Notes: generated by a model from the sequence alone, not told the origin. 64,000 nucleotides of DNA from JAGTVG01 sp964543195 (GCA_964543195.1 CAZIXF010000008.1:46378-110377), one strand, 5' to 3'. Counted from the stretch's first letter, positions 1 to 7,938 are shown. Made by a program: numbers and translations.

Positions 1-357
1 TTGATAATCCGCACAAAACTAAGCAATTAAGGTAAAAAGCTATATAAATTGTGAATTATTTATCATGTTCGCAATTCGAATGGTTTACACCCGGCCGGAC
101 AGAGCTTCGCCACGTGAGTCCCATAACCGGAACATTATGACCAAATAACACAAAAATGAGTAAAATTTCTACTCAAAATAAGTGAGATTTTTTTACATGT
201 ACAATAATTCAATAATCTAAATGGTTTTATGAGGAGAATATTGTGTGTGGAAAGCAAAAAATTCTGTTACGATGAATAAGATCCTTCCTGTTGTCAGGAT
301 GAAAGCTTATGTCCGCGGAATAATTCACTAAAGGTGGTCTTTACAGAATAATTTATA
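1..357. other. Left-edge stretch without a recognisable gene
   Basis: AT-rich DNA downstream of the DUF5615 gene (which reads leftward). I see no open frame that resembles a protein, no tRNA and no clear repeat. A small GC-rich patch around 92-115 is the only compositional change. Confidence 0.5.
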
Positions 358-699
358 TTATTCGATTCCTTCAATCTGGTCAATATAGACATTGGTTAAT
401 CTATGAGTTTCAGAAATATCTTCAACTTCGTTCCAATTATTTGAAATAAATTTTTGCATTTCATTTAACCTGAGATTACCAATCCTTAAATGGATGACTT
501 TTGTTTTTGTCTGTTTGTATAAAACTTTTTCTGAAAAATCAGCATCTTTTAAAATAATCGTTAAGTTGTCATTTACTGCGTATTCCCAAATTGCCTCATC
601 GGTCATTTGTTCATCCAAATCAAATACATGAAGAAACTCACTACTTTTCCAAATATCAAATAAATAGGGAAGATTGGCATCAATAAGGTATTTTGCCAT
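358..699 (-). CDS. DUF5615 PIN-like protein, probable toxin of a DUF433/DUF5615 pair
   Basis: A 113-residue protein resembling the DUF5615 (Mut7-C/PIN-like) family, which is usually paired with a DUF433 partner and thought to be a ribonuclease toxin. The N-terminus carries the family pattern LIDANLP (D7, N9). Further acidic residues lie at D34-E35 and in KDADF (D52, D54), fitting a PIN-like metal site. The start codon shares one base with the stop of the upstream DUF433 gene (TGATG arrangement), so the two are translationally coupled with the partner first. Base composition is more AT-rich than the sugar-nucleotide genes to the right, which suggests an acquired module. The family assignment is from pattern recognition; toxicity is inferred. 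Confidence 0.75.
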   Translation of the reverse strand: MAKYLIDANLPYLFDIWKSSEFLHVFDLDEQMTDEAIWEYAVNDNLTIILKDADFSEKVLYKQTKTKVIHLRIGNLRLNEMQKFISNNWNEVEDISETHRLTNVYIDQIEGIE

Positions 700-932
700 C
701 AGGCGACCGGTTTGATCTTATAATTTTTATTCATCAGGTCCGCTGCGAACTGTAAACAGGCAAAAATATCATCTTTTTCCAGGCCGGGATATTGTTTATG
801 TATTTCTTCAATGGTATCTCCTGCACTTAAAAATTCAAGAATAGTATTAACTGCTATTCTTTTTCTTCTGATGGCAGGTTTTCCGTTACAGATTTTTTCA
901 TCAATAGTAATTCTGTTCCGAAGATCTTTCAT
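699..932 (-). CDS. DUF433 domain protein, probable antitoxin
   Basis: A 77-residue protein matching the DUF433 pattern: GKPAIRRKRIAV (residues 18-29), then a helix with AGDTIEEI and a YPGL..DDI segment, the usual helix-turn-helix-like order. DUF433 proteins commonly sit directly upstream of DUF5615 proteins and are proposed antitoxins. Here the stop codon overlaps the start of the DUF5615 gene by one base, and both read leftward. The likely promoter lies in the AT-rich stretch right of 932. Possible autoregulation through DNA binding is inferred from the family only. Confidence 0.78.
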   Translation of the reverse strand: MKDLRNRITIDEKICNGKPAIRRKRIAVNTILEFLSAGDTIEEIHKQYPGLEKDDIFACLQFAADLMNKNYKIKPVA

Positions 933-1139
933 GGCTCCCCATTTTTTACAAAGATAGTAATTCTATTATTCTAACAATAGATGATATCTTTCGCAGGATG
1001 CTTTCAGTATTTCGTATTAACAGATGGTAGAAAGAAGGAAAACTTTTTGAATGAGTAATATTTTCTTTGCCTAGAAGAAAGCCGGTAGAAAACCTGCAAG
1101 ATCCCTTCGGGATGACCTATTGTTTAAGAGACAATAATA

Positions 1140-2075
1140 TCAATCTGACAATACTTCCCTTTTGAAATTTTCATAGACCCTGCGGATGCCTTCCCCAAGG
1201 GAGATTTGGGCTTTGAAGCCCAACTCGTTCAAACGGGAAACGTCCATCAGCTTGCGTGGGGTGCCGTCGGGCTTGGAAGTATCGAATTTCAGTTCGCCTT
1301 TGTAGCCGGTTATGTCCTTGATCAGCTGGGCCAGGTCTTTTATGGAGATATCTTCTCCCACCCCGATATTGATGAAGCCGGGTTCGTCATAATTTTCCAT
1401 CAGGAAAAGGCAGGCTGCCGCCAGGTCATCGACGTGCATGAATTCCCTTTTCGGTGAGCCGGTACCCCAGATCTCAACGAAGGGCTGATCGTTGACTATT
1501 GCCTCGTGGAATTTCCGGATCAGGGCAGGCAGCACATGGGAGTTCTTCAGGTCGTAATTATCGTTCGGACCGTACAGGTTGGTGGGCATCACGGAAATGA
1601 AATCACAGCCGTATTGCGCACGGTAGGCATCGCACATCTTGATGCCGGCGATCTTGGCAATGGCATAGGGCTCGTTGGTCGGTTCCAGCTCTCCGGTCAG
1701 CAGGTATTCTTCCTTCAGCGGCTGAGGCGCATGCTTGGGATAGATGCAGGAAGAACCCAGAAAAAGCAGCTTTTTCACCCCGTTCACATAACTCTGGTGG
1801 ATCACATTGTTCTGGATCATCAGGTTGTCGTACAGGAATTCGGCACGGTAGGTGTTGTTGGCCTGGATGCCGCCCACCTTGGCTGCCGCCAGGAAAACAT
1901 AATCGGGTTTTTCTTCCCGGAAGAACTGTCCCACCTGCTGCTGATTGCGCAGATCCAGTTCATCCAGTGTCCGGGTAACGAAATTGGTATGCCCTTCTTT
2001 TTGCAGTTTCCGGTGAATGGCGGAACCCACCATGCCGCGATGGCCGGCGATGTAGATTTTGGAATTTTTATTCAT
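1140..2075 (-). CDS. fcl: GDP-L-fucose synthase
   Basis: A bifunctional 3,5-epimerase/4-reductase that turns GDP-4-keto-6-deoxy-D-mannose into GDP-L-fucose with NADPH in the cytoplasm. The 311-residue extended SDR protein has the nucleotide-binding GHRGMVGS at residues 11-18, a serine-cysteine site GSSC at 107-110, Y137 and K141 of the YxxxK motif, and H182, closely matching the family's S107/Y136/K140/H179 numbering. The start ATG overlaps the stop of the upstream four-helix-bundle gene (ATGA), so translation is coupled. It probably belongs to one leftward transcript starting at gmd. Gmd supplies its substrate. Length is normal for the family. Confidence 0.95.
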   Translation of the reverse strand: MNKNSKIYIAGHRGMVGSAIHRKLQKEGHTNFVTRTLDELDLRNQQQVGQFFREEKPDYVFLAAAKVGGIQANNTYRAEFLYDNLMIQNNVIHQSYVNGVKKLLFLGSSCIYPKHAPQPLKEEYLLTGELEPTNEPYAIAKIAGIKMCDAYRAQYGCDFISVMPTNLYGPNDNYDLKNSHVLPALIRKFHEAIVNDQPFVEIWGTGSPKREFMHVDDLAAACLFLMENYDEPGFINIGVGEDISIKDLAQLIKDITGYKGELKFDTSKPDGTPRKLMDVSRLNELGFKAQISLGEGIRRVYENFKREVLSD

Positions 2076-2548
2076 TTTCTGGGTTTAGGGTTTAAGGTGT
2101 AAGGTTTAGGGTCGGGATCTTCCACTGTTTTATCTGAAACAACACCTGTCTTATTATGATATCTTTCCTCAGGTTCCTGAATATAATTTGATAAGGATTG
2201 AATTAAATTTGATAATTGCTTACCAATATGTTCTGTTTTTTTAAAAATATCATCAAAGATCGCCTTATCTATGTACTTGAGATCAAATGACAGTTCAATC
2301 AGATATTTTAACTCTTCCAGTGATCCCTGGGATATATATAAAAATCTAATATAATCAGTTGTAGTTCTTCTGCCTTTCCCTTCTGCTATATTTGCAGGTA
2401 TAGAGATGGCTGCTCTTCTAATCTGACTTATTAACCCAAATCTTTCTTCGGATGGAAAATCTTTGGTTCTTTTATAAATTTCAAGAACAAGTTCATGAGA
2501 TGTCTCCCAAACCTCCAAATCCCGATAACTGGTTATTTTCTTTTTCAT
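2072..2548 (-). CDS. Four-helix-bundle protein (23S rRNA intervening-sequence-protein family)
   Basis: A small helical protein of the S23/IVP family, free-standing rather than inside an rRNA gene. The molecular role of this family is unknown. Recognisable features are YRDLEVWE near the N-terminus, IRRAAISIPANIAEGKGR in the middle and a helix containing GSLEELKYLIEL. I prefer the ATG at 2548 because the family begins right at the DLEVW helix; an in-frame ATG at 2578 would add ten residues. Oddly, the last ~12 codons are made of telomere-like repeat DNA (CCTAAACC units), giving a tail rich in proline and lysine. The frame ends in an ATGA overlap with fcl. It is inserted between gmd and fcl, as often seen in polysaccharide loci of this phylum. 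Confidence 0.85.
   Translation of the reverse strand: MKKKITSYRDLEVWETSHELVLEIYKRTKDFPSEERFGLISQIRRAAISIPANIAEGKGRRTTTDYIRFLYISQGSLEELKYLIELSFDLKYIDKAIFDDIFKKTEHIGKQLSNLIQSLSNYIQEPEERYHNKTGVVSDKTVEDPDPKPYTLNPKPRK
2081..2114. repeat. Telomere-like TTTAGGG tract inside the end of the four-helix-bundle gene
   Basis: Plus-strand units GGGTTTAGGG, TTTAAGG, TGTAAGG and TTTAGGG follow each other. The tract is translated as the C-terminal tail of the leftward gene. It is the same unit family as at 2588-2644 and 4081-4135. Confidence 0.75.
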
Positions 2549-2587
2549 TATTTGCTTATTTATACTACTTCCTTTCATCCTTTAAAT

Positions 2588-2644
2588 AAACCCACACCCT
2601 AAACCTTACACCCTAAACCTTAAACCCTAAACCCTAAACCCTAC
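2588..2644. repeat. Telomere-like (CCCTAAA)n tract starting at the gmd stop codon
   Basis: Consecutive units of CCCTAAA and the variants CCTTACA and CCTTAAA fill the space between gmd and the four-helix-bundle gene. On the coding (minus) strand it reads TAGGGTTTAGGG..., and the TAG is the gmd stop codon itself. Four GGG runs are close enough to form a G-quadruplex on that strand or in the mRNA. Confidence 0.85.
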
Positions 2645-3753
2645 TCATGATAATTAAACACTTTATGTCCCCCTCTCAACAAGTATTGATCGCGTTTGAA
2701 GAGGTCGTAATCGGCATGGATCATGTCCTTGATGAGGGCTTTGAGGTCGTATTTGGGTTTCCAGCCCAGTTTTTTATGGGCTTTGGAGGCGTCGCCGATC
2801 AAAATGTCCACTTCGGAGGGTCTGAAATAGGTCGGGTCGATCTTCAGGACCACTTTCCCGACCGGCAGGTTGAATTCCTTGTTGGAACAGGATTTGACCA
2901 CCCCCACTTCTTCGATGCCCTCACCGGCAAATTCGATCTCCACGCCCATTTCCCGGAAAGTCATCTGCACAAAATCGCGGACTTTGGTGGTCTGGCCGGT
3001 GGCGATCACGTAATCTTCCGGTTCGTCCTGCTGCAGCATCAGGTACATGGCCTCCACGTAATCCTTTGCATGCCCCCAGTCACGCTTGGCATCCAGGTTG
3101 CCCAGGTAAACGGTATCCTGCAAGCCCATGCATATCCGGGCTACGGCCCTGGTGATCTTCCGGGATACGAAAGTCTCCCCGCGAATGGGTGATTCATGAT
3201 TGAAAAGGATCCCGTTCACGGCAAACATTCCATATGCTTCTCTGTAATTCACGGTGATCCAGTAGGCATATAGCTTGGCCACACCGTAGGGTGATCTCGG
3301 ATGAAAAGGCGTGTTCTCGGTCTGGGGGATCTCCTGCACCTTGCCGTACAATTCGGAAGTGGACGCCTGGTAGATCTTTGTCTTTTTGGTCAGTCCCAAC
3401 AAGCGGATGGCTTCGAGAAGCCGGAGCGAACCGAGTCCGTCCACATTGGCGGTGTATTCCGGGGTATCGAAACTCACCCGCACGTGCGACATGGCACCGA
3501 GGTTATAGATCTCGTCGGGCCGGATCTCCTGAATCAGGCGGATCACGTTGGCGGAATCGGAAAGGTCACCGTAATGAAGCTTGAATATCAGGTCGGATTC
3601 GTGGGGATCCTGGTAGAGATGGTCGATCCGGTCGGTGTTGAACAGGGAGGCCCGGCGTTTGATGCCATGCACCTCGTAACCTTTATCGAGTAACAACTCG
3701 GAGAGGTAGGCGCCGTCCTGGCCGGTGATGCCGGTGATCAATGCTTTTTTCAT
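2641..3753 (-). CDS. gmd: GDP-mannose 4,6-dehydratase
   Basis: Converts GDP-D-mannose to GDP-4-keto-6-deoxy-D-mannose, the first step to GDP-L-fucose, using bound NADP. The 370-residue protein has the Rossmann motif TGITGQDGAY at residues 7-16. The catalytic set is T132, E134 (STSELYG), Y156 and K160 (YGVAK), identical in numbering to the E. coli enzyme. The C-terminal part contains GWKPKYDL, typical of the family. It is probably the first gene of the gmd/four-helix/fcl transcript, preceded by a Bacteroidota-type promoter at 3798-3829. The stop codon TAG is the first triplet of a TAGGGTT repeat tract. Confidence 0.97.
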   Translation of the reverse strand: MKKALITGITGQDGAYLSELLLDKGYEVHGIKRRASLFNTDRIDHLYQDPHESDLIFKLHYGDLSDSANVIRLIQEIRPDEIYNLGAMSHVRVSFDTPEYTANVDGLGSLRLLEAIRLLGLTKKTKIYQASTSELYGKVQEIPQTENTPFHPRSPYGVAKLYAYWITVNYREAYGMFAVNGILFNHESPIRGETFVSRKITRAVARICMGLQDTVYLGNLDAKRDWGHAKDYVEAMYLMLQQDEPEDYVIATGQTTKVRDFVQMTFREMGVEIEFAGEGIEEVGVVKSCSNKEFNLPVGKVVLKIDPTYFRPSEVDILIGDASKAHKKLGWKPKYDLKALIKDMIHADYDLFKRDQYLLRGGHKVFNYHE

Positions 3754-3797
3754 TTTGTAACCGCGTTAGGGTATTTCGTTATTTAATGGATTAAATG

Positions 3798-3829
3798 CAA
3801 ACTTACGAATTCTGGGAAATTAAATTAAA
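3798..3829 (-). promoter_or_regulatory. Bacteroidota-type promoter for gmd
   Basis: On the minus strand a -33-like TTTA is followed after 20 bases by TAAGTTTG, a full match to the -7 consensus TAnnTTTG. The -7 box ends about 45 bases before the gmd ATG. Confidence 0.6.
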
Positions 3830-3848
3830 GGCACGGAGGGAATATCTG

Positions 3849-3975
3849 TAGCCACGGAGGCGCTAAGGCACTGAGTATTGTGGGCCACAGAGGCACGGAG
3901 GCTCGGAGTATTGTGGGCCAGGAAGGCACCAAGGCACTGAGTATTGTGGGCCAGGAAGGCATCGGGGCATAGAGG
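3849..3975. repeat. 33-bp tandem repeat, CCACGGAGGCACGGAG type
   Basis: The landmark GAGTATTG recurs at 3873, 3906 and 3939, a strict 33-bp period, with about three and a half units built from GCCACGGAGGC / GCACTGAG segments. The leftward open frame across it (3825-4058) is only an 11-residue periodic echo of the DNA repeat. It lies upstream of gmd and downstream of the epimerase gene. Confidence 0.85.
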
Positions 3976-4007
3976 ATTCTTAGGAAAGAGAGGGTTTCAA
4001 ACATCCT

Positions 4008-4060
4008 TCCACGCTTATCAGTGTGACAGGCGATATAATCCCGCCATTGTCGGATCACTC
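4008..4060. repeat. CCACGCTT...GTGACA...GGATCACTC repeat, degenerate copy
   Basis: This stretch matches the longer structured element at 7866-7938: both start CCTT(T)CCACGCTT, continue with GTGACA-GCGATA and end in TCGGATCACTC. This copy has lost the long hairpin. It is non-coding. Confidence 0.6.
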
Positions 4061-4080
4061 AGGATGTGGTTTTTTTCAGC

Positions 4081-4135
4081 TAAACCCAACCCTAAACCCT
4101 AAACCTTACACCCTACACCCTACACCCTACACCCC
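4081..4135. repeat. Telomere-like tract starting at the epimerase stop codon
   Basis: Units CCCTAAA (three), CCTTACA and CCCTACA (several) run up to and into the end of the epimerase gene. Read on the gene's strand it is GGGGTGTAGGGTGTAGGG..., where GTG-TAG encodes the last valine and the stop. Four GGG runs separated by TGTA form a textbook G-quadruplex pattern. Confidence 0.85.
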
Positions 4136-5140
4136 GTAATACTCCCGGTACCATTCCACAAATTTCCCGATGCCGTAATCGATGGAAGTGCCCGGGCTGA
4201 AGCCCACATCTTTCATCAGGTCGTCCACATCGGCATAGGTGGCGGGGACATCGCCCTGCTGGATGTCCATGAAGTTTTTTTCAGCCATTTTACCCAGGTG
4301 CTTTTCAATGGTCTCTATGAAGGTCATCAACTCCACGGGCCGGTTGTTGCCAATATTATATATGCGGTAGGGGGCAAAACTGGAGGAAGGATCGGGCCGG
4401 TCGCCGGACCAGGAGGGATCGGGACCGGGAATATGGGGGATCAGCCGGACGATCCCTTCCACGATATCGTCCACATAGGTAAAATCGCGTTTCATTTTGC
4501 CGTGGTTATATACATCGATGGGCTTCCCTTCAAGGATGGCCCGGGTAAACAGGAACAGCGCCATGTCGGGCCGGCCCCAGGGGCCGTACACCGTAAAAAA
4601 CCGCAGGCCCGTGACGGGTATTTTATACAGGCTTGCATAGGTATGGGCCATCAGTTCGTTGGATTTTTTTGATGCGGCATACAGGGAGATCGGGTGGTCC
4701 ACATTGTGATGGATGGAAAAAGGCATCCTGGTGTTGGCCCCGTAGACGGAACTGGACGAAGCGAAGATCAGGTGTTTAACGGGATTGAACCGGCAGGCTT
4801 CGAGGATATTGAGAAAACCGGTGATGTTGCTGTCGATGTAGGCATAAGGGTTTTTGAGGGAATAACGCACCCCGGCCTGGGCGGCGAGGTTCACCACATG
4901 ATCGAATTTTTCACTTTGAAAGAGCCGGTCGATATTCTTTTTATCCGCCAGGTCGATCTTTTCATAAGAAAATTCCGGGATGTTTTCAAGGATGGCCAAC
5001 CGTGATCTTTTGAGGGTTACATCGTAATAATCATTGAGGTTATCCAGGCCCGTTACCCGGTATCCTTCTTTCAGCAATCGTTTGGACAAATGAAACCCGA
5101 TGAATCCGGCTGCCCCGGTGACCAGTACTTTCTGACTCAT
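4127..5140 (-). CDS. NAD-dependent epimerase, UDP-glucuronate 4-epimerase-like
   Basis: A 337-residue extended SDR protein that most resembles UDP-glucuronate 4-epimerases, which interconvert UDP-glucuronate and UDP-galacturonate for surface polysaccharide. It has TGAAGFIG at residues 8-15, the active-site serine cluster SSSSVYG at 128-134 and YAASK (Y154, K158). A LDNLNDYYD segment at 32-40 is characteristic of the uronate epimerase subgroup. The gene lies 29 bases downstream of the glycerate kinase gene on the same strand, so the two are probably cotranscribed. Its stop codon lies inside a GTGTAGGG repeat. Subgroup is fairly sure; exact sugar specificity is inferred. Confidence 0.87.
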   Translation of the reverse strand: MSQKVLVTGAAGFIGFHLSKRLLKEGYRVTGLDNLNDYYDVTLKRSRLAILENIPEFSYEKIDLADKKNIDRLFQSEKFDHVVNLAAQAGVRYSLKNPYAYIDSNITGFLNILEACRFNPVKHLIFASSSSVYGANTRMPFSIHHNVDHPISLYAASKKSNELMAHTYASLYKIPVTGLRFFTVYGPWGRPDMALFLFTRAILEGKPIDVYNHGKMKRDFTYVDDIVEGIVRLIPHIPGPDPSWSGDRPDPSSSFAPYRIYNIGNNRPVELMTFIETIEKHLGKMAEKNFMDIQQGDVPATYADVDDLMKDVGFSPGTSIDYGIGKFVEWYREYYGV

Positions 5141-5169
5141 GAAGAATTATTTTTTACCTGGTGCCAAAA

Positions 5170-6318
5170 TTAGTCCAATAATTTATCCTGTGCCATTATT
5201 AGGGTCCTAAAAATCGCTTCGGTGGTGTTTTGCAGCAGATCCGGGGCATTGGCCAGGGCTTCTTCCAGGGGCATGGGTTTATCCATGATCGAAAAAATGG
5301 CGGTAAACCCGTGATGGTATAATTCATCATAACCCTCACCCAGTGAACCGGCAATGCCGATCACCGGTTTGTTGTATTTTTTTGCCAGGTCCGCCACGCC
5401 GGAAGGAGTCTTACCGTAGCGGGTCTGTTCGTCCAGCTTTCCTTCCCCCGTGATCACCAGTCCGGCGTTTTTAATCTTTTCCTCAAGACCGGTGAGTTCA
5501 TTTACAATATCGAAACCGGGCCTGAGGGCCGCATTCAAAAAGGCCACCAGCCCGGCTCCGAGCCCACCGGCTGCCCCGGCCCCCGGCAAATCGATGATCT
5601 CCCTCTTAAAAATCCCTTCGAGTTTCCGGCCATAACGAAGCAGGTTTTTATCCAGCCGGTCCGCCATACCGGCCGTGGCCCCTTTCTGCGGACCATACAC
5701 GCGGGAAGCACCCTGTTTGCCGCATAAGGGATTCTGTACATCGGAGGCTACCAGGAAATCACATTCCCGGATCCTTTTATCCAGCCCGTCGATACGGATC
5801 TCCGCCAGGTTTTCCAGGGGACCTCCTCCATGCCCGATTTCATAGCCATTTCTATCCAGGAATACAGCCCCAAGAGCCCGGGCCATGCCTGTCCCGCCAT
5901 CGTTGGTGGCGCTGCCGCCGATGCCGGTGATTATCTTTTTGCAACCGGCGTTGAGGGCTGCTTTTATTAATTGCCCGGTACCGAAGGTGGTGGTTGCCCA
6001 GGGATTCTTCTCGTTTTCTTTAAGAAGTTCCAGTCCGGAGGCGGCCGCCATCTCGATCACGGCCGTATTGCCGTCCCCGAGGATACCATAATAACTTTCG
6101 ATGTCCCTCATGTGGGGATCTTTTACCTTTATCTTTTTTATGGTACCGCCTGTGGCATTGACCAGCGCATCCACCGTGCCTTCACCGCCGTCGGCCATGG
6201 GGACTTCTTCGCAGACCGCATCGGGTAAAACTTTTTTGATGCCGAGGGCTATGCAACGGGCTGCCTCACTGGCTTTAAGGGATTCCTTGAAGGAGTCGGG
6301 GGCGATCACGATATGCAT
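5170..6318 (-). CDS. Glycerate kinase (GarK/GlxK family)
   Basis: Phosphorylates D-glycerate with ATP in the cytoplasm, giving 2-phosphoglycerate for glycolysis (type II glycerate kinase family). The 382-residue length is normal. Family signatures are PDSFKESL at residues 7-14, MADGGEGT at 41-48, the glycine-rich GIGGSATNDGG at 132-142 and a C-terminal TGEGKLDEQT segment. It is the first gene of a short leftward operon with the uronate epimerase; the link between the two functions is not obvious. Upstream lies a large 47-bp repeat array rather than a conventional regulatory region. Confidence 0.95.
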   Translation of the reverse strand: MHIVIAPDSFKESLKASEAARCIALGIKKVLPDAVCEEVPMADGGEGTVDALVNATGGTIKKIKVKDPHMRDIESYYGILGDGNTAVIEMAAASGLELLKENEKNPWATTTFGTGQLIKAALNAGCKKIITGIGGSATNDGGTGMARALGAVFLDRNGYEIGHGGGPLENLAEIRIDGLDKRIRECDFLVASDVQNPLCGKQGASRVYGPQKGATAGMADRLDKNLLRYGRKLEGIFKREIIDLPGAGAAGGLGAGLVAFLNAALRPGFDIVNELTGLEEKIKNAGLVITGEGKLDEQTRYGKTPSGVADLAKKYNKPVIGIAGSLGEGYDELYHHGFTAIFSIMDKPMPLEEALANAPDLLQNTTEAIFRTLIMAQDKLLD

Positions 6319-6412
6319 TTTATTGAGATTTATGTTGAAAGCAACGTTTTTATTGGTCTATAATAATTAAAAACAGGCTTTAAAGGAACAATTGAGGTCA
6401 TCATTATTTTAA

Positions 6413-6901
6413 TGCCACGAATGTAATAATAATATTGTCACGAATGCACGAATGTACTGTTGGATAATATTACACGAATTGTTGTCACGAATGCACGAAT
6501 GTACTGTTGGATAATATTACACGAATTGTTGCCACGAATGCACGAATGTACTGTTGGATAAAATTACACGAATTGTTGCCACGAATGCATGAATGTACTG
6601 TTGGATAAAATTACACAAATTGTTGCCACGAATGCATGAATGTACTGTTGGATAAAATTACACGAATTGTTGCCACGAATGCACGAATGTACTGTTGGAT
6701 AAAATTACACGAATTGTTGCCACGAATGCACGAATTTTTTTTGTTGTGATTTCACGAATGGGGTTGCCACGAATGCACGAATATACTATGTAACGATAAC
6801 ACGAATAGGGTTGTCACGAATGCACGAATATCTATGTAACGATTACACGAATAGGGTTGCCACGAATGCACGAATATCTATGTTTTAAATTTCACGAATA
6901 T
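6413..6901. repeat. 47-bp tandem repeat array A (CCACGAATGCACGAAT core)
   Basis: Seven units begin with TTGYCACGAATG at 6435, 6482, 6529, 6576, 6623, 6670 and 6717, a strict 47-bp period. They are followed by about four degenerate units to 6901. Each unit has the core GCCACGAATGCACGAAT, a variable middle (TACTGTTGGATAAAAT) and TTACACGAATTG. There is no coding frame, no spacer diversity and no adjacent cas genes. It fills the divergence between peptidase E (ending at 6960) and the start of glycerate kinase at 6318. Confidence 0.93.
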
Positions 6902-6959
6902 ATTAGTTTACTTCATCGATTATGTTATAATATTTAGGATCTAAGAGGCTCTAATCTTT

Positions 6960-7670
6960 TCAATCCAGTATGAAGCGGTTCAATGCCTCGTTGTCGTTGA
7001 TCCAAAGGGCATCCCTGCCATACTGAAAAAGTTTACAGCATTTGGTCCCGATCAGTTCATATTTTTCTTCAGCATATTGAATGATCATGCCTTCCGGAAG
7101 GCCGATCACCTTCATTTCACGGTTCACCTCGATGAATTCCCTGATGCGCAATTCCCGGCTTTCACCCCCGTGATTGGGTATCACTTCTTCGGTATAATGG
7201 GGATTGATCTGGAAGGGTATCAGATCAAGGCTCCGGAATGACGGAGGCTGTACCACGGGCATATCATTGGTGGTCATCAGGGTGGGGCAGGCCATGTTCG
7301 AGCCGGCGCTCCACCCGATATAGGGAGTGCCCTCTTTTACTTTCTGCCGGATAGGTTTAAGTATCTCAAACTGGTATAACAGGCTCAGCAACTGCCAGGA
7401 ATTGCCGCCTCCGACCATTATGGAAGAGGCTTTTTTAACGGCCCCGACAGGATCATCGGCCGTGTGGATACCCATCACTTTAATTTCCATTTCTTTCAGA
7501 GCATCATTAACCATGTCGGTATAATCATCCCAGTCTATAGTGACCGCCGCGTAAGGGATGAATATGATATCATCATGGACCGGGCCCAGAAAATTTTGAA
7601 TCGCCGGTTTGGCGTAATCTAAGTATTCCTCGCCGTAATTGGTGGAATTGCTCAGGAGTAATAAGTTCAT
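6960..7670 (-). CDS. pepE: Peptidase E (alpha-aspartyl dipeptidase), family S51
   Basis: A cytoplasmic serine dipeptidase that cleaves Asp-X dipeptides. The 236-residue protein has the nucleophile motif GWSAGSN with S121, followed by D136 (TTNDMPV) and H158 (INPHY). This is one residue off the Salmonella PepE triad S120/D135/H157. A glycine-rich VGGGNSW loop lies at residues 86-92, as in the class I glutamine-amidotransferase-like fold. It is a single gene reading leftward into repeat array A. Length and motifs are intact. Confidence 0.93.
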   Translation of the reverse strand: MNLLLLSNSTNYGEEYLDYAKPAIQNFLGPVHDDIIFIPYAAVTIDWDDYTDMVNDALKEMEIKVMGIHTADDPVGAVKKASSIMVGGGNSWQLLSLLYQFEILKPIRQKVKEGTPYIGWSAGSNMACPTLMTTNDMPVVQPPSFRSLDLIPFQINPHYTEEVIPNHGGESRELRIREFIEVNREMKVIGLPEGMIIQYAEEKYELIGTKCCKLFQYGRDALWINDNEALNRFILD

Positions 7671-7731
7671 GTAATTGGTTTTTTTAGTGTAAAGATACGA
7701 AGGCTGGTTGAATTGGAGGTTTTTTTTTGTA

Positions 7732-7865
7732 AGAAGGCGCTAAGGTGTTTTGCCACGGAGGCTCTAAGGTACGGAGTGATTTTTTGGCAGGAAGGCATCC
7801 ATCGATACATCCCGCTCCGCGGGACACCTGGGATGAATATTGTAAACTCCCGGCTGGTTACTCAC
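7732..7865. repeat. Degenerate CCACGGAGGC repeat and small CCCGC hairpin
   Basis: Sequence such as AAGGCGCTAAGG and TGCCACGGAGGCTCTAAGG is a broken version of the 33-bp repeat at 3849-3975. It is followed by TCCCGCTCCGCGGGA, a 6-bp hairpin with a 3-base loop at about 7808. The same hairpin word recurs near 22934. The rightward frame at 7713-7994 is an artefact of these repeats. Confidence 0.55.
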
Positions 7866-7938
7866 CTTTCCACGCTTGTTAGCGTGACAAGCGATACGAT
7901 CCGACCCTGTGGTATTTTACGACAGGGTCGGATCACTC
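7866..7938. repeat. Structured repeat with a perfect 13-bp hairpin
   Basis: After CCACGCTTGTTAGCGTG, which itself folds, the arms 7898-7910 (GATCCGACCCTGT) and 7922-7934 are exact reverse complements around an 11-base loop. A related, decayed copy is at 4008-4060. It lies downstream of the leftward oxidoreductase gene, but no T-run follows on that strand, so it is not a standard terminator. Confidence 0.7.

Noticed and set aside
3825..4058. 77-residue protein with 11-residue repeats
   Set aside because: The periodicity equals the 33-bp DNA repeat; no independent coding signal.
2588..4135. Real (eukaryotic or linear-chromosome) telomere
   Set aside because: The tracts are short, internal, flanked by intact bacterial genes and mixed with TGTAGGG variants.
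6413..6901. CRISPR array
   Set aside because: The 47-bp units repeat along their whole length with only scattered changes; there are no unique spacers and no cas genes.
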